Shown here piece by piece: positions 1 through 10,179 of a stretch of 64,000 nt of DNA. Under the pieces are notes generated by a model that saw only the letters and a program-made list of their open reading frames with translations, had not been told where the DNA came from and searched no databases. Position 1 is the stretch's first letter. The number at the start of each line of letters is the position of its first letter. A program made the translations under genes and the position numbers. This DNA comes from Brachyhypopomus gauderio (Eukaryota > Chordata > Actinopteri > Gymnotiformes > Hypopomidae): NCBI RefSeq assembly GCF_052324685.1, contig NC_135211.1:9756414-9820413 (forward strand). The letters are read 5' to 3'.

Positions 1-184
1 GTAAAGGAAAATGATCTCCATATAGTGGAGTATAGCACAATCACATGTATATCTGTTCGCTGGGTAATTGCTAAGACAACAATTACATTTACACAAAGTC
101 ATGTTCTACTACATGACAAATCTATAAATGATATTTCTTAAACAAGAAATTCTTTAAAAGGAAGTTGTCCTTGAAACGTCTAAG

Positions 185-708
185 TCACCATGGTCTCCAA
201 AGCTGCTGCGCACCGCTGTCAGTTGTACATTTGGGAATATGGACACTCTTTATGGCTGGTTTGGCTTGGGTTAAACGTTGGTTCTGAACCGTGAGGTGAT
301 GCACAGTCTTTTCCAAACACCTAGCGAATCCGTCCGCGTAGCTCTGTTCCGGTGTGTCGGTGTAAAGTTTCGCTCGGGAAAACGAGTTGCTTTTCAGGTA
401 CGTCACAGCCATCTCCAGAATCTCAGCCTTCTCCAGTTTGGAGTTGGTCTGCTTGGTGCTCAACATGCCCGTCAGAAGCACATTCAGCTGATCGATGCTG
501 CTGTTGATTCGATCTCTGCGCATTTTCTCCACAAATGGTTTCCTTAACTGGAAAAATATGATGCTTAGCTTTAATTAGATGATTCTAGCAGTACTAAATG
601 TTTTAATTCTGAAAATGCTTAACAGTCGGACTACATAACAATTTTTATGACGGAAATACTCACTTTGGTTTTATGTCTTTGGGTGGTTTTATACTCGCGG
701 GGTGCCAT
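185..708 (-). CDS. hes5-like her gene (bHLH-Orange-WRPW repressor)
   Basis: Two coding exons on the minus strand, 708..664 and 547..185, give 135 aa. Exon 1 encodes MAPREYKTTQRHKTK and ends at a GTGAGT donor. Exon 2 starts after a CCAG acceptor with LRKPFVEKMRRDRIN, in phase 0 as in her15. The bHLH spans about residues 16-68 with an intact basic region. The Orange domain is about 84-105 (ADGFARCLEK), and the C-terminal WRPW tetrapeptide recruits Groucho/TLE corepressors. Family knowledge: such proteins are nuclear, bind N-box/E-box-like sites and repress proneural genes downstream of Notch. The loop (LTGMLSTKQTNSKLEKAE) differs from her15, and helix 2 (EILEMAVTYLK) resembles Hes5. A TATA box and a CSL-type site lie upstream. 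I cannot tell which her paralogue (for example her2 or her12) it is. The gene class is very likely right. Confidence 0.88.
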
Positions 709-750
709 TGTCTCGCTAGGTCGTGTGCTTGGCCTAGTAAACGTGTCGTG

Positions 751-812
751 TTTTATACGCTGCCTTTCGCGCGTTTCTTGATTGTAATCGTGTTGTGAGG
801 AGTTTCTCACAC
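751..812 (-). promoter_or_regulatory. her promoter: TATA box and CSL-type site
   Basis: On the minus strand a TATAAAA box lies at 757..751, about 43 bp upstream of the start codon at 708. A CSL/RBPJ-type site GTGTGAGAA lies at 812..804, about 47 bp upstream of the TATA box. The same CSL-to-TATA spacing of about 50 bp is found at the her15 genes and at the her pseudogenes, which suggests a common Notch-responsive promoter design. No SOX core was seen just upstream here. Confidence 0.6.
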
Positions 813-829
813 TCGGGAGCCACTCCATG

Positions 830-2030
830 GCTAAGAGGTGTCAACATCTCAGCAAGATCCACACTGTTGTGTGACTGCCAGACAAACGAGATGAGAGGGA
901 ACAGGTGGACGGAGCAATAAATGCTGAAAAAACTGACTGCAGACTAAAAGCAGACTGTTCTGGGCCAGATACGCCCGTTTATGGCACATTCGGATCAGTT
1001 ATGACAATGACAATGAATTGTATGTCAGCTTTATCATTCGAACGTAAGCTTTCTCGTTGAATGTTTTAACACGTGGCCAATATGCACTTTATTACATACG
1101 TCATTTCTATTTTGAAACAAATCCCAGCAGTGGACAGACTCGAATAGTCTTTTTCAACTGTTCGACCCAGTAACATTTAGGCCTACGTATTTGCAATTTG
1201 CAAAAGTAAGATCGATATTTCCCGTGCAGTCAAAATGTCATTTCACCTAAGGTGAACTTTAAACTCAGCTTCGCGAAAATAAACAAGAAAACTACGGCGT
1301 GTGTATATTACGAAATTTTACAAAATTATTAGGAATGCATGCTTACACCTCCTGTGTCAGATAGGCTCTATATATAATTTTTATGTACCGCTCATTGGAA
1401 TCTCACAACGTAATACATTACGTGCTATTGGAGTTGCAACAACGATAACTACTGTTAATAGTTATTCTGTTCATCGTAAACTCTGTAACATTGGAGCAAC
1501 TGAAAGATTGATTGAGGCGCCAGTACTAATGTGGTAATAAGTGTGGCACGCTTCTATGGGCCTTGTGTTGAAGTGGAGCTGTGGGAACGCTGCGACTAAA
1601 CGGGCTCTGTGAAGTTGGCGCGCGACAGCTCAAAAGCGCAGCTGGCTCCTGTGCGCGGGAAACTTGTTAGCGAAGGAGAACGACGGAGGAAAATGCATTT
1701 CTTTCTCAGATTTAAATAAAAAAATAGAATACAAATAAAGTTTCTGACAAATTATTTAAATGTCGAACTTAAAAATAATAGACTGACACACTCAAGGCTA
1801 ATCAAGGACTCAGGTGACAATATCTCAGCATGACTGCAGTCTGACAGTCTAGCCTATACTGTAACAGAATTTAGTCTTGACCATGTGTTTAAAACAAACA
1901 AACAAAATATAATACCATAAACTGTTGCTCATAAACTAATCCTAACCCTCTTATTGCATCTTAAAATATAACAATATACGTGTGTGCACGTGGTGGGGAA
2001 ATGGTTGGGGTGGAAGTTAACCCCAAACTC
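830..2030. other. intergenic stretch with no gene recognised
   Basis: No convincing coding sequence was seen. A CACGTG E-box followed by GCCAAT is at 1070-1080. A CSL-type site TGTGGGAAC at 1580-1588 may be regulatory. Short open frames here have no recognisable domains. Confidence 0.5.
1580..1588 (+). promoter_or_regulatory. CSL/RBPJ-type site
   Basis: TGTGGGAAC matches the RBPJ/Su(H) consensus YGTGGGAA. It lies about 870 bp upstream of the her gene start at 708. Unlike most other sites in the cluster it lacks the preceding AG (it reads GCTGTGGGAACG). Confidence 0.4.
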
Positions 2031-2031
2031 C

Positions 2032-2084
2032 TTTCCCACACTTACTTCCACCTCCCGCCAAAAGTAGCTTGTATAGGCACAATG
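2032..2084 (-). promoter_or_regulatory. SOX-CSL composite element (orphan)
   Basis: On the minus strand a SOX-type CATTGT core (2084..2079) is followed 37 bp downstream by AGTGTGGGAAA (2042..2032). The layout matches the promoter elements of her15 and the her pseudogenes, but no gene was recognised downstream. A CACGTG E-box lies nearby at 1987-1992. Confidence 0.55.
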
Positions 2085-2911
2085 CGTGCCACCACCCTGC
2101 GCCACTGCCATTCACCGCGTGGCCCTTCCCTGACACTGTCTCAGCCACACACACAGAGTGTGAGAGGCAGATGCTGAGCGTAATCCTCAGCGTGATCTGT
2201 CGGCAGCATTCCGTCAGCGCGGGACCTAGGAAACCCTTGACCTGCCCTCACTGGAGAGGAATCTCGACCTTAATGGGACGCTCAATGGCATTCGGGGGTC
2301 ACGTGACCCAGCATTCAGGCAGGACGTGAAAAGCCACTTTGAGTGCGAAATTGTGGCATTGTTAAACACCTTCTGCCCCATTAGGAAGCGGCCCCTGTGT
2401 GTCGGCACTTGCCAGCGTGTTCATGGTCATTAAGAAAAAAAAGAATTAAAGAAGCCTGGAGAAAAAACGTTAAATTGTGAGCATTGCGCTAACTCAGTCT
2501 ATCAGTTATAGATGATTAAATATTAGTTATAGATGATTAAATATTTATAAATATTCACATTTCAACAGGTAGCTTAATTGCTCTATTGTTCTGAACCTTA
2601 AATAACAACAGGTGAAATCAGGTTATGGGCAAAGCAGTGGTAATGCATTAAATATGCTCAGTGGTCTCCTTAAGCAGGTGCATGATGTGTGGTTGCACAC
2701 ATGCCTGCAGGGGTGTGTTTGGGTACACGCTGCTGCACCTTGATGGGATCTGTCAATAGGACTCTACCTGTAGGCCTCTCTAAGGTGAGTGGTAGTGAAG
2801 GGGGCTTTGTGTGTGTAAGCAGAGGTCCAGATGGTCTATTGAGGCTGGGGAATAATACAGGACACTGGATCAGTGGCATCAGGGTGGGGCCAGACGCTGA
2901 ATGAGGCCAAA

Positions 2912-2921
2912 GTGTGGGAAA
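2912..2921 (+). promoter_or_regulatory. CSL/RBPJ site (orphan)
   Basis: GTGTGGGAAA preceded by A. No clear SOX core was found 20-50 bp upstream. It lies about 1.6 kb upstream of the first her15 copy, in the same orientation. Confidence 0.5.
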
Positions 2922-3019
2922 CAGGCACAGGTTGAAGCTCTCACACATTCCTCGCTGGAGACGGCTTCTTTGGCCATGCTTAGATACTCGGGCAGCTGGG
3001 CACACCGCCATGGAGAGAC

Positions 3020-3021
<2 letters not shown>

Positions 3022-3107
<86 letters not shown>
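3022..3107. repeat. (TG)n microsatellite
   Basis: About 43 uninterrupted TG units. The Cys-Val and Thr-His open frames across it are repeat artefacts. Confidence 0.95.
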
Positions 3108-3108
<1 letters not shown>

Positions 3109-3780
3109 TGTATTATGAAGCCATGGCTTTTCTTTTCTGAATGAAAGTCCAGTGTGGAATTAGCCCATTCTTTCAGTGGCGTCATCTGTCATTATGACTC
3201 ACTGCTTAGAGTTGTGTAGCTTAAGGAGAGAAAGTGAGACCACAAAACACGTCAGGATTTCCCTCCAAAGTTAGACTGAACATATGGTGTTCATAGACTT
3301 TAGCAGCATGGTTGAAGTACTCACAGAACTATTTATCATGTCCTTCCATTTAAATGGTGGTGTCCCCTTAAGGGTGATTGTGCGTAAATAAACCATGATT
3401 AGAATTAACAACGATAAATGTGGATGGCGTATGATATAATCTATGGAGTTTTTGTAATGCCTTCCATAATTGTAAGAACTTGGGACATTTTGAAAACAAG
3501 TTCATGTTCACCTCTTCATTATAAGGTGCCTTTGTAGCAGATGGTGAAGCCCATGTCTGTTTAGCAAAAGAGAGAGGGGAGGGGGGCAGCGTACCAGGGG
3601 GTTAGGAGATGTTGCAGCAGGGAGCAGGTGATGTGGGAGTGGTAGGGAGAACATACACGCGTCCCACGAACCAGCGGAGCCTCTGATCTGAGCAGCAAGT
3701 TCAAAGGGCGTTTGTGGAGGCAAGGAGGAGGGGCCTGGGTTCTATTGACTCGAGGACGTGTGAGCAGGATCCTGCCCGGG

Positions 3781-3848
3781 TTTCCCACACTATCTGTCCA
3801 TTTATTACCCCCAACTCTCCAACAGAGAGAGGCTGCACTGAACAATAG
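3781..3848 (-). promoter_or_regulatory. SOX-CSL composite element (orphan)
   Basis: On the minus strand CTATTGTT (3848..3841), within a CACACTTCTATTGTTC block, is followed 50 bp later by GTGTGGGAAA (3790..3781), itself preceded by A. The CACACTTCTATTGTTC block recurs at 14582-14597, and close variants occur at 12330, 7011 and 24570. No gene or TATA box follows on this strand. Confidence 0.6.
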
Positions 3849-3920
3849 AAGTGTGCCGTCCCCGAGGGCATGGGATAATTGTGCTTAATTGACATTTGCA
3901 GTGAATGCATTCCTTTCACA

Positions 3921-3972
3921 GTATGTGTGTGTGTGTGTGTGCTTGCTTGTGTGTGTGTGTGTGTGTGTGTGT
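3921..3972. repeat. interrupted (TG)n microsatellite
   Basis: TG repeats broken by a GCTTGCT interruption, in the interval upstream of the first her15 copy. Confidence 0.9.
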
Positions 3973-4372
3973 GAGTGAAGGAGATTAAATTAAATCTGCT
4001 AAATTAAATAAAATGTGAAATGTGTTAATTTACTTTACAAGCTGCAAAATAAGATGCTGATTACAAAATTTCAATAAAAACTTCAAACAATAAAAAACTA
4101 TTTTAAAAATCTATAACTATAAAAAAGTATCATTCAAATTCCTGCCTGTTTTGTAAATGTGTTTCTGTCAGATAAGGGATATGATGTTTAATCTTTATGT
4201 CACTGGCTTTTGGTCTCCATCTGCAGATAGTTTATCACACAGAGAGATGGTTCCCAGGTAATAAAATTCTAATGACTTGGCTTGTGTTCGGTTTGTGCCA
4301 CTGATATCTGGAAGACCATCTCCTCTGTTGGGACTATGAGGTCAGTTAACCATGAAATAATTGATGCCTCTT

Positions 4373-4470
4373 CTATTGTTGAGGACGCCTCACCCACAGG
4401 CCGCTGAGTGTGGGAAACCTAATCCTGCTTGGGCCTCATGCCTTTGTAATGCAAATGCACTACTATAAAT
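4373..4470 (+). promoter_or_regulatory. her15 (copy 1) promoter: SOX, CSL and TATA
   Basis: In order: CTATTGTT SOX-type site (4373-4380), then a 27-bp gap, AGTGTGGGAAAC CSL/RBPJ site (4407-4418), and TATAAATA box (4464-4471), giving a predicted transcription start near 4495. A CTTTGT at 4442-4447, between CSL and TATA, is a possible second SOX core. The arrangement implies joint Notch and SOX input. This is inference from motifs. That hes5-type genes are direct RBPJ targets is established. Confidence 0.7.
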
Positions 4471-4546
4471 AGGGGAGAGAGATCCTCACTCCAGAACACG
4501 TCAGACTCACTCTGCTCAGTAAAGCACAGGCTCTCCTTCTGAAACG

Positions 4547-5116
4547 ATGGCTCCTACCTACCTGCCTACTGACTACTCAAAGCTCTCCAACAAGGAAAAA
4601 CATAAAGTAAGTATCTATACTGCTGAATTTCAATGCTTTCTTTTTCCTTTGAATATATGCGTACATTTTTGAAAAATGAATAGCTTGCTAATTGAAATTC
4701 CTGTGTTATTTTAACAGTTAAGAAAACCTGCTGTGGAGAAAATGCGTAGAGATCGCATCAACAACTGCATCGAGCAGCTTAAGGTGATGCTGGAGAAGGA
4801 ATTCCAGCAGCAAGACCCCAACACCAAGCTGGAGAAAGCAGACATTCTGGAGATGACTGTTGTCTTCCTGAAGCAGCAGCTACAATCCCAGATCTCAGCA
4901 CCTCAGAAAGCCCACTGTGATGGCTACTCTCAGTGCTGGAGGGAGACCATGAACTTCCTATCTGCCAACTCCAAGCTGGACATGACACTTCAGCATCTCA
5001 ACCACTGCCAAGAAGCCCAGAGAGCAGCAAAGGATCTCCATATGTCTCCACAGGCCAGCCAGATTTCAGTCAAGCAAGAGACCACTGTCCACAGAGCTGT
5101 CTGGAGGCCTTGGTAG
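4547..5116 (+). CDS. her15: Her15-like bHLH-Orange repressor, copy 1
   Basis: Exons 4547..4606 and 4718..5116 encode 152 aa. Exon 1 gives MAPTYLPTDYSKLSNKEKHK and ends at GTAAGT. Exon 2 follows TTTTAACAG and starts LRKPAVEKMRRDRINN. The bHLH is about residues 21-72, the Orange domain (CDGYSQCWRETMNFLS) about 86-102, and WRPW 149-152. The basic region has the intact EKMRRDRIN block expected for DNA binding. The start is fixed by the conserved MAP N-terminus and by the TATA box 80 bp upstream. The gene has a single 111-bp intron. Its promoter holds CSL and SOX motifs, consistent with a Notch target. An inverted copy with the same predicted protein lies at 7842-8414, matching the paired her15.1/her15.2 arrangement known in zebrafish. 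Confidence 0.9.
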
Positions 5117-5540
5117 AGACACTGACCACAGAGTCTTACTCATGTTAACTAGATGGTAGTTTTACCATCTTTAATGTAGGAGATATGTTATTTCCAAGGA
5201 CTTTCGCTATGGAATGTGAAAGAAATGTTTTTACATTCAAGGTGCACCTCAAGGGTAAAATCTTCAAATTGAAAACTATTTTAGACTTTTGGAAAATGAG
5301 CTTTGTAAGTTTACTTTATATCAAATAGCAAATGTTTGTAATTGTTTTGCTTTGTCAAGTAAGATTTTTAACCTTTTGTAAGTTTCCATGAATTCTGCTT
5401 AGAACCTAAGCATATAAATGTGTTGTTGGATTATCTTAATGTAATCCTTGGTTTTGGCCTTTCATAAGGGCAATTAAGAAATTATCAGCTTGGTATTTTC
5501 ATGTGCCATAAATATAGTGGACACTGTGTGTCTCTTGTTA

Positions 5541-5546
5541 AATAAA
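5541..5546 (+). terminator. polyadenylation signal, her15 copy 1
   Basis: AATAAA about 425 bp after the stop codon, at the end of an AT-rich 3' untranslated region. It is the best placed signal for this transcript. Confidence 0.5.
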
Positions 5547-6095
5547 GACAATTGATTGCCAAAATAAACAAATTACTTTCCTTGTTAATATAATCAGTGC
5601 ATCATATAAATTTTTCACCATGTTTCATATATTAGGATCGTAACCTAAACTTTGAAATGAAGGCTATTAAAAGCCTTAAATAAACTTACAATTAGCAATA
5701 ATAAATATTAGTGCATAATTGCACACACTGAAGAAGTCTGTTCTTTGGGATAGTGGACTCATGAACACTCAGGAATTAAACTACACAATCACAAGTCACA
5801 TGCTTCGTCTTTAAAGAAACGGCATGACAAAATGACAATGTTTAGCTTTGCTTTGCATCTAATCTATTTTTGCATGTAATTTGTTAATTTGCTTTGCAGT
5901 TCCAAAACATTTTCACTGCCAGATCATTGGGATGTGGGTAATACCTCATCTGTAAATGGTTCATGTTATTCAATTGCACTTGGATGGGCTTATTGTCATT
6001 TTCCCCACTGCACTAATATAAACTGTTTACACATGATGCACCTTTTACAATGCATTCGTCTGCATCTATCAGTATGGGTCTGAGGAACTCCTGGC

Positions 6096-6105
6096 TTTCC
6101 CACAC
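6096..6105 (-). promoter_or_regulatory. CSL/RBPJ site in the her15 spacer
   Basis: Minus-strand GTGTGGGAAA preceded by A. An ACAATG SOX-like core (6047-6052) lies about 43 bp away on the downstream side, so the geometry differs from the other composite elements. Confidence 0.5.
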
Positions 6106-6240
6106 TCATCATCCAATCAGAGACCTGTTTGTAACACTTGATAACATCAATGGCTTGAGCCTAGGGCCAAACCCAAGCTGGTGGGGAGAAGGAGGGGGAT
6201 TCCAGGAAAGGAGTGTGTCTCTCAGCAGGGTTCAGGACAG

Positions 6241-6242
<2 letters not shown>

Positions 6243-6317
<75 letters not shown>
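6243..6317. repeat. (TG)n microsatellite
   Basis: About 37 TG units between the two her15 copies. Confidence 0.95.
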
Positions 6318-6320
<3 letters not shown>

Positions 6321-7010
6321 CCGCATTTAGCACACAGAGGCGACAAGGGGTGACTGTGTGCTGATGCAAGGCAACCATTAATCTCATGCAGTTGGTGTTA
6401 ATTCGTCAGTATCCTAAGACATTGTTTATTTACAGGGCATCAGGCCGTTAGTAAGCTGCGTTACCTTTAAGACCCCCTACCCTGCTCCCCAAAACACACA
6501 CACAAACACACCAGAGTACAGCCAATGAACAACATGCTTTGCAAAAAGTTTTTCAAATGTTCAGGCTTCATTATGACTAGGCTGAAATCTGAGTGACTCC
6601 TTTGTGTGTGTTTTACTACCCCCTCCCTTCAAAGCCCTCTAGCTGATGACCTATACAATCTTCTCACACACTTGTGAGTGTGCCTTCCCACCATGTGTGA
6701 AGTGTGCCAATAGTTTCAGCATCTTGATCAAACGTACAGGTTATGAAAACAATACTAATGCTGCTTGCACAGCATCAGTGTTCTTGTTATATATGAAACA
6801 GAGCAAAGAACTCCAAGAAGAGGTCTGAAACAGCAGACAGCATGTTATGGTTTATATATGTCCAAACATTAGTGTTGACCTAGTTCTTCAACAAGTTCTT
6901 CAACAAGTGGATTTTAACAAGCAAATCTCCATCTCCCTGGGGGCGACGATGAATGTGAAACAGAGGGGTCAGAGTTCACACCACCGTGCCTAATGGGTAA
7001 TTTTGCGTGG

Positions 7011-7065
7011 CACACTTCCTTTGTGTCTTGTCTGAAAAGAGAGACCCTGTCAGCAGTGTGGGAAA
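7011..7065 (+). promoter_or_regulatory. SOX-CSL composite element (orphan)
   Basis: CACACTTCCTTTGTG (7011-7025) contains a canonical SOX CTTTGT core. It is followed, 31 bp after the core, by AGTGTGGGAAA (7055-7065). No TATA box or gene follows in this orientation. It sits about 780 bp from the 3' end of her15 copy 2. Confidence 0.6.
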
Positions 7066-7793
7066 TCCTGAGAGAAGACAGCCCCACACTGAGAGAAGAC
7101 GGTCCCACACATGTGATGAGCAATGTGGCCCTCAAGCTCACCAGCTGTCTGATGATACCAGAGCTGACAGCACACAGTGCCTATTATCAGGGCATCAGTG
7201 ACACTTACACCCCACCACCAAAGATGGGAATACAAGGAGCAATTAAAGTGAAATAAAGCAATTAAAATGAAAACAAGGATTTTAATTGATAAACAAATTT
7301 GATACATTTTGTTTATAAATGTTCTGGGCCACTGAAGTGCAAATGAAAAATTATGACCAAATTATCATCACCATGACCAATAATTCAGTTTCTCAAAAGA
7401 CAAATAAAGCCCAAAAAATGTGAAAATCAAAATCCAGTTGTTCATTGTATATTTCACATGTTAAAAGAACACACTCATTCCTTTATAAAAGGAATATATA
7501 AATTAGTTTAATTAGAATGATCTAATTAAGAAATAAAATACTTGACATCTAATTCCACTGGAATCAATAACAGATCAAATGACCATTAGTTCTTCACTGT
7601 GAAGTTGAATTCCAGCTAGTAACTGGTAACCTTTGCATGTCCATAGGGTACACTAATAAATAAGATTTGAACTGCTTTAGAATTGTGGTTGAAACTAAAC
7701 ATGAGAAAGTTACCATAATTATTACAATGAAAAAATGCACTTCCTCTTTAGTGAACTACTATCTGGTTCTTCTAACGTGAGAAAGTCTTGTGT

Positions 7794-7867
7794 GGTCAGT
7801 GTCTCTACTAAGGCCTCCAGACAGCTCTGTGGTCAGTGTCTCTACCAAGGCCTCCAGACAGCTCTGT
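7794..7867 (-). repeat. 37-bp tandem duplication over the her15 copy 2 stop codon
   Basis: Units 7794-7830 and 7831-7867 differ at one base. Each carries the codons for the gene's C-terminal end. In the distal unit the last WRPW codon TGG is TAG, so a second, unused WRP-stop lies in the 3' untranslated region. Copy 1 lacks the duplication. Confidence 0.9.
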
Positions 7868-8414
7868 GGACAGTGGTCTCTTGCTTGACTGAAATCTGGC
7901 TGGCCTGTGGAGACATATGGAGATCCTTTGCTGCTCTCTGGGCTTCTTGGCAGTGGTTGAGATGCTGAAGTGTCATGTCCAGCTTGGAGTTGGCAGATAG
8001 GAAGTTCATGGTCTCCCTCCAGCACTGAGAGTAGCCATCACAGTGGGCTTTCTGAGGTGCTGAGATCTGGGATTGTAGCTGCTGCTTCAGGAAGACAACA
8101 GTCATCTCCAGAATGTCTGCTTTCTCCAGCTTGGTGTTGGGGTCTTGCTGCTGGAATTCCTTCTCCAGCATCACCTTAAGCTGCTCGATGCAGTTGTTGA
8201 TGCGATCTCTACGCATTTTCTCCACAGCAGGTTTTCTTAACTGTTAAAATAACACAGGAAATTCAATTAGCAAGCTATTCATTTTTCAAAAATGTATGCA
8301 TATATTCAAAGGAAAAAGAAAGCATTGAAATTCAGCAGTATAGATTCTATTTACTTTATGTTTTTCCTTGTTGGAGAGCTTTGAGTAGTCAGTAGGCAGG
8401 TAGGTAGGAGCCAT
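7842..8414 (-). CDS. her15: Her15-like bHLH-Orange repressor, copy 2
   Basis: Exons 8414..8355 and 8240..7842 encode 152 aa, with exon 1 and exon 2 identical at protein level to copy 1. The N-terminus is MAPTYLPTDYSKLSNKEK, the bHLH about 21-72, the Orange domain about 86-102, and the end WRPW. The donor is GTAAAT instead of the GTAAGT of copy 1. Copies 1 and 2 are convergent, about 2.7 kb apart. Homology is near perfect from the CSL site (8553) through the stop codon and the intron. Just beyond, in the 3' region, the copies still align but have diverged, which suggests gene conversion of the coding part. The gene acts as a nuclear Notch-pathway repressor like copy 1. Its upstream SOX site is degenerate. 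Confidence 0.9.
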
Positions 8415-8490
8415 CGTTTCAGAAGGAGAGCCTGTGCTTTACTGAGCAGAGTGAGTCTGACGTGTTCTGGAGTGAGGATCTCTCTCCACT

Positions 8491-8578
8491 ATTTATAGTA
8501 GTGCATTTGCATTACAAAGGCATGAGGCCCAAGCAGGATTAGGTTTCCCACACTCAGCGGCCTGTGGGTGAGGCGTCC
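8491..8578 (-). promoter_or_regulatory. her15 (copy 2) promoter: CSL and TATA
   Basis: Minus-strand AGTGTGGGAAAC (8554..8543) lies 46 bp upstream of a TATAAAT box (8497..8491). Close homology to the copy 1 promoter stops near 8578. Where copy 1 has CTATTGTT, copy 2 has the degenerate sequence GATTTGTAA, so the SOX core is altered. Confidence 0.65.
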
Positions 8579-8766
8579 TTACAAATCAAACCAAACCATT
8601 ACCCCTTTCTCAGTACATAGTTATGTATAAGGTGCCAAACAATCTGTCGTAATGTTTCAGCTTCCATTAATCATTTTGATGAAAATTAAATAGTTTAAGG
8701 ATTACTGTTGTTTCAGGCAAAACCTCCTTTATTAGTCATTTCTAGTTGGACTATAAATTGATTGAT

Positions 8767-9136
8767 GCTGCCATCTCTGAAACATTGCAGTGTTTTGTCT
8801 TCAACTGCATGGTTCAGAAATAATTTGCAGTAATGACATTATTCTATCATCAGTGCATACAACTGCTTACGACCACACTACTCTGTAGACTTTTGATTCA
8901 AATTTTGATTGAACTTTTAACTGTTCCATTGAAAATATTCTAAACTATAATGCAAAAAATATAAATAAGTAAAAACATTTTTGCATTACAGTTTAGAATA
9001 TTTCCAATATGACGGCTAAAAGTTGCTCAGGTCTCCAGAGTGGTGTAGTTGTATGCACTGAAGATATTCTATCATTACTGCAAATCTCAGAACCATGCAA
9101 TTGAAGACAAAACTGCAATGTTTCAGAGATGGCTGC
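8767..9136. mobile_element. fold-back (hairpin) repeat, MITE-like
   Basis: Two imperfect inverted arms of roughly 150-195 bp (8767-8963 and 8985-9136) are separated by a short AT-rich loop. Both arms include GCATACAACT and CATCTCTGAAACATTGCA. No coding capacity was seen. It is a non-autonomous palindromic element of unidentified family. Confidence 0.75.
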
Positions 9137-9501
9137 AATCCTCTTGCAAAACAAAAAATATAAAAGCAAAAGGGTATTTGGCATGTATATAATTTCACTT
9201 TATGGAACTCATATAAATCTACACATCACAATATGTTCTATGGATGAACCTGATTACAAAAGAGAGGTAATTCAATTAGAAAATATGAATAAAATTGTTT
9301 AATAAGCAAAGTAGGAGATGCTTGACATTGAGAAATTCTGGTCAGTTTTCACGGCACTGAAACCAACACAGGGCTTTCAGGATGAAAGTCTCTCAAGTGT
9401 GGCTGCTGTCCTTTATTGTCTCACCCCAACGTGGCAAATTTGTCATTGCAACAGGACGTATGAGCAGGTGTTAGGCACACGTTTAGTGGCCAGTGTCTGT
9501 G

Positions 9502-9511
9502 TTTTCCCACA
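9502..9511 (-). promoter_or_regulatory. CSL/RBPJ-type site (orphan)
   Basis: Minus-strand TGTGGGAAAA, reading CTGTGGGAAAAC. It lacks the usual preceding AG and no SOX core is placed as in the other elements. Confidence 0.4.
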
Positions 9512-9572
9512 GTAGGAGAGGAAGTACAGCAGCATGTCTGGAGAAAACTGCTGGTTTTGTTGCCCTTCAATT

Positions 9573-9592
9573 ATCTGCCCACGTGGGCAGAT
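9573..9592. promoter_or_regulatory. 20-bp perfect palindrome centred on CACGTG
   Basis: The half-site ATCTGCCCAC is followed directly by its exact reverse complement, with a CACGTG E-box at the centre. bHLH dimers, including HES/HEY proteins, can bind CACGTG-type boxes. A regulatory role is inference. Confidence 0.45.
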
Positions 9593-9933
9593 GCTTCACA
9601 TCTCTTGTTTTGACCCTATTTCAAGTTTCAAGATCAAAAACTTCAGTGATGTGTGTGTAACAATGAAAAAATAAAGCACATCAATAAACATTCTGCTTAC
9701 TTTACCCCAAATGTATTGTGTGTGCTTTGTCATTGCTACAGTACAAATGAAAGATTTTGGTGACCATGGAAAAATAAATGAACTGGAATGATGTCTGTTC
9801 CTCAAAGGACACATTTATCAATCTGATTTGTAACTAAATTCAGGCATAACTGCTAGGAGTAAGGTTTGATGCTTTGTAATCTCTATTTGTGTAGCATTTG
9901 CAAATACTATATTTGGGCATATATATACTATAT

Positions 9934-10178
9934 GGGGCAGTCATGGGTTCCATTCCGAGACCTGAGGCCATGACTGAGGTGCCCTTGAGCAAGGCACCTA
10001 ACCCCAACTGCTCCCCGGGCGCCGGGCTAGGGCTGCCCACCGCTCTGGGCACGTGTGATCCACAGCCCCCTAGTAATCACTAGTGTGTGTGTTTGTGTTC
10101 TAACTGCACAGATGGGTTAAAAGCGGAGGACAAATTTCGATTGCGGTGTAAAAATCACAATTGACAAAATATGGCACA
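9934..10178 (+). mobile_element. tRNA-derived SINE, internally deleted head
   Basis: The body is shared with the copy at 24043-24330, including the GAGGTGCCCTTGAGCAAGGC block common in fish SINEs of the V-SINE/HE1 type. About 37 bp of the tRNA-like head present in the other copy is missing. Confidence 0.75.
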
Positions 10179-10179
10179 C

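Larger units (their letters stand above)
5547..7010. other. spacer between the two her15 copies
   Basis: No gene was recognised. The spacer holds one orphan CSL site (6096-6105), a (TG)n tract (6243-6317), and a pair of weaker CSL-like sites, TTCTCACAC at 6661-6669 and TTCCCACC at 6685-6692. Confidence 0.5.
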
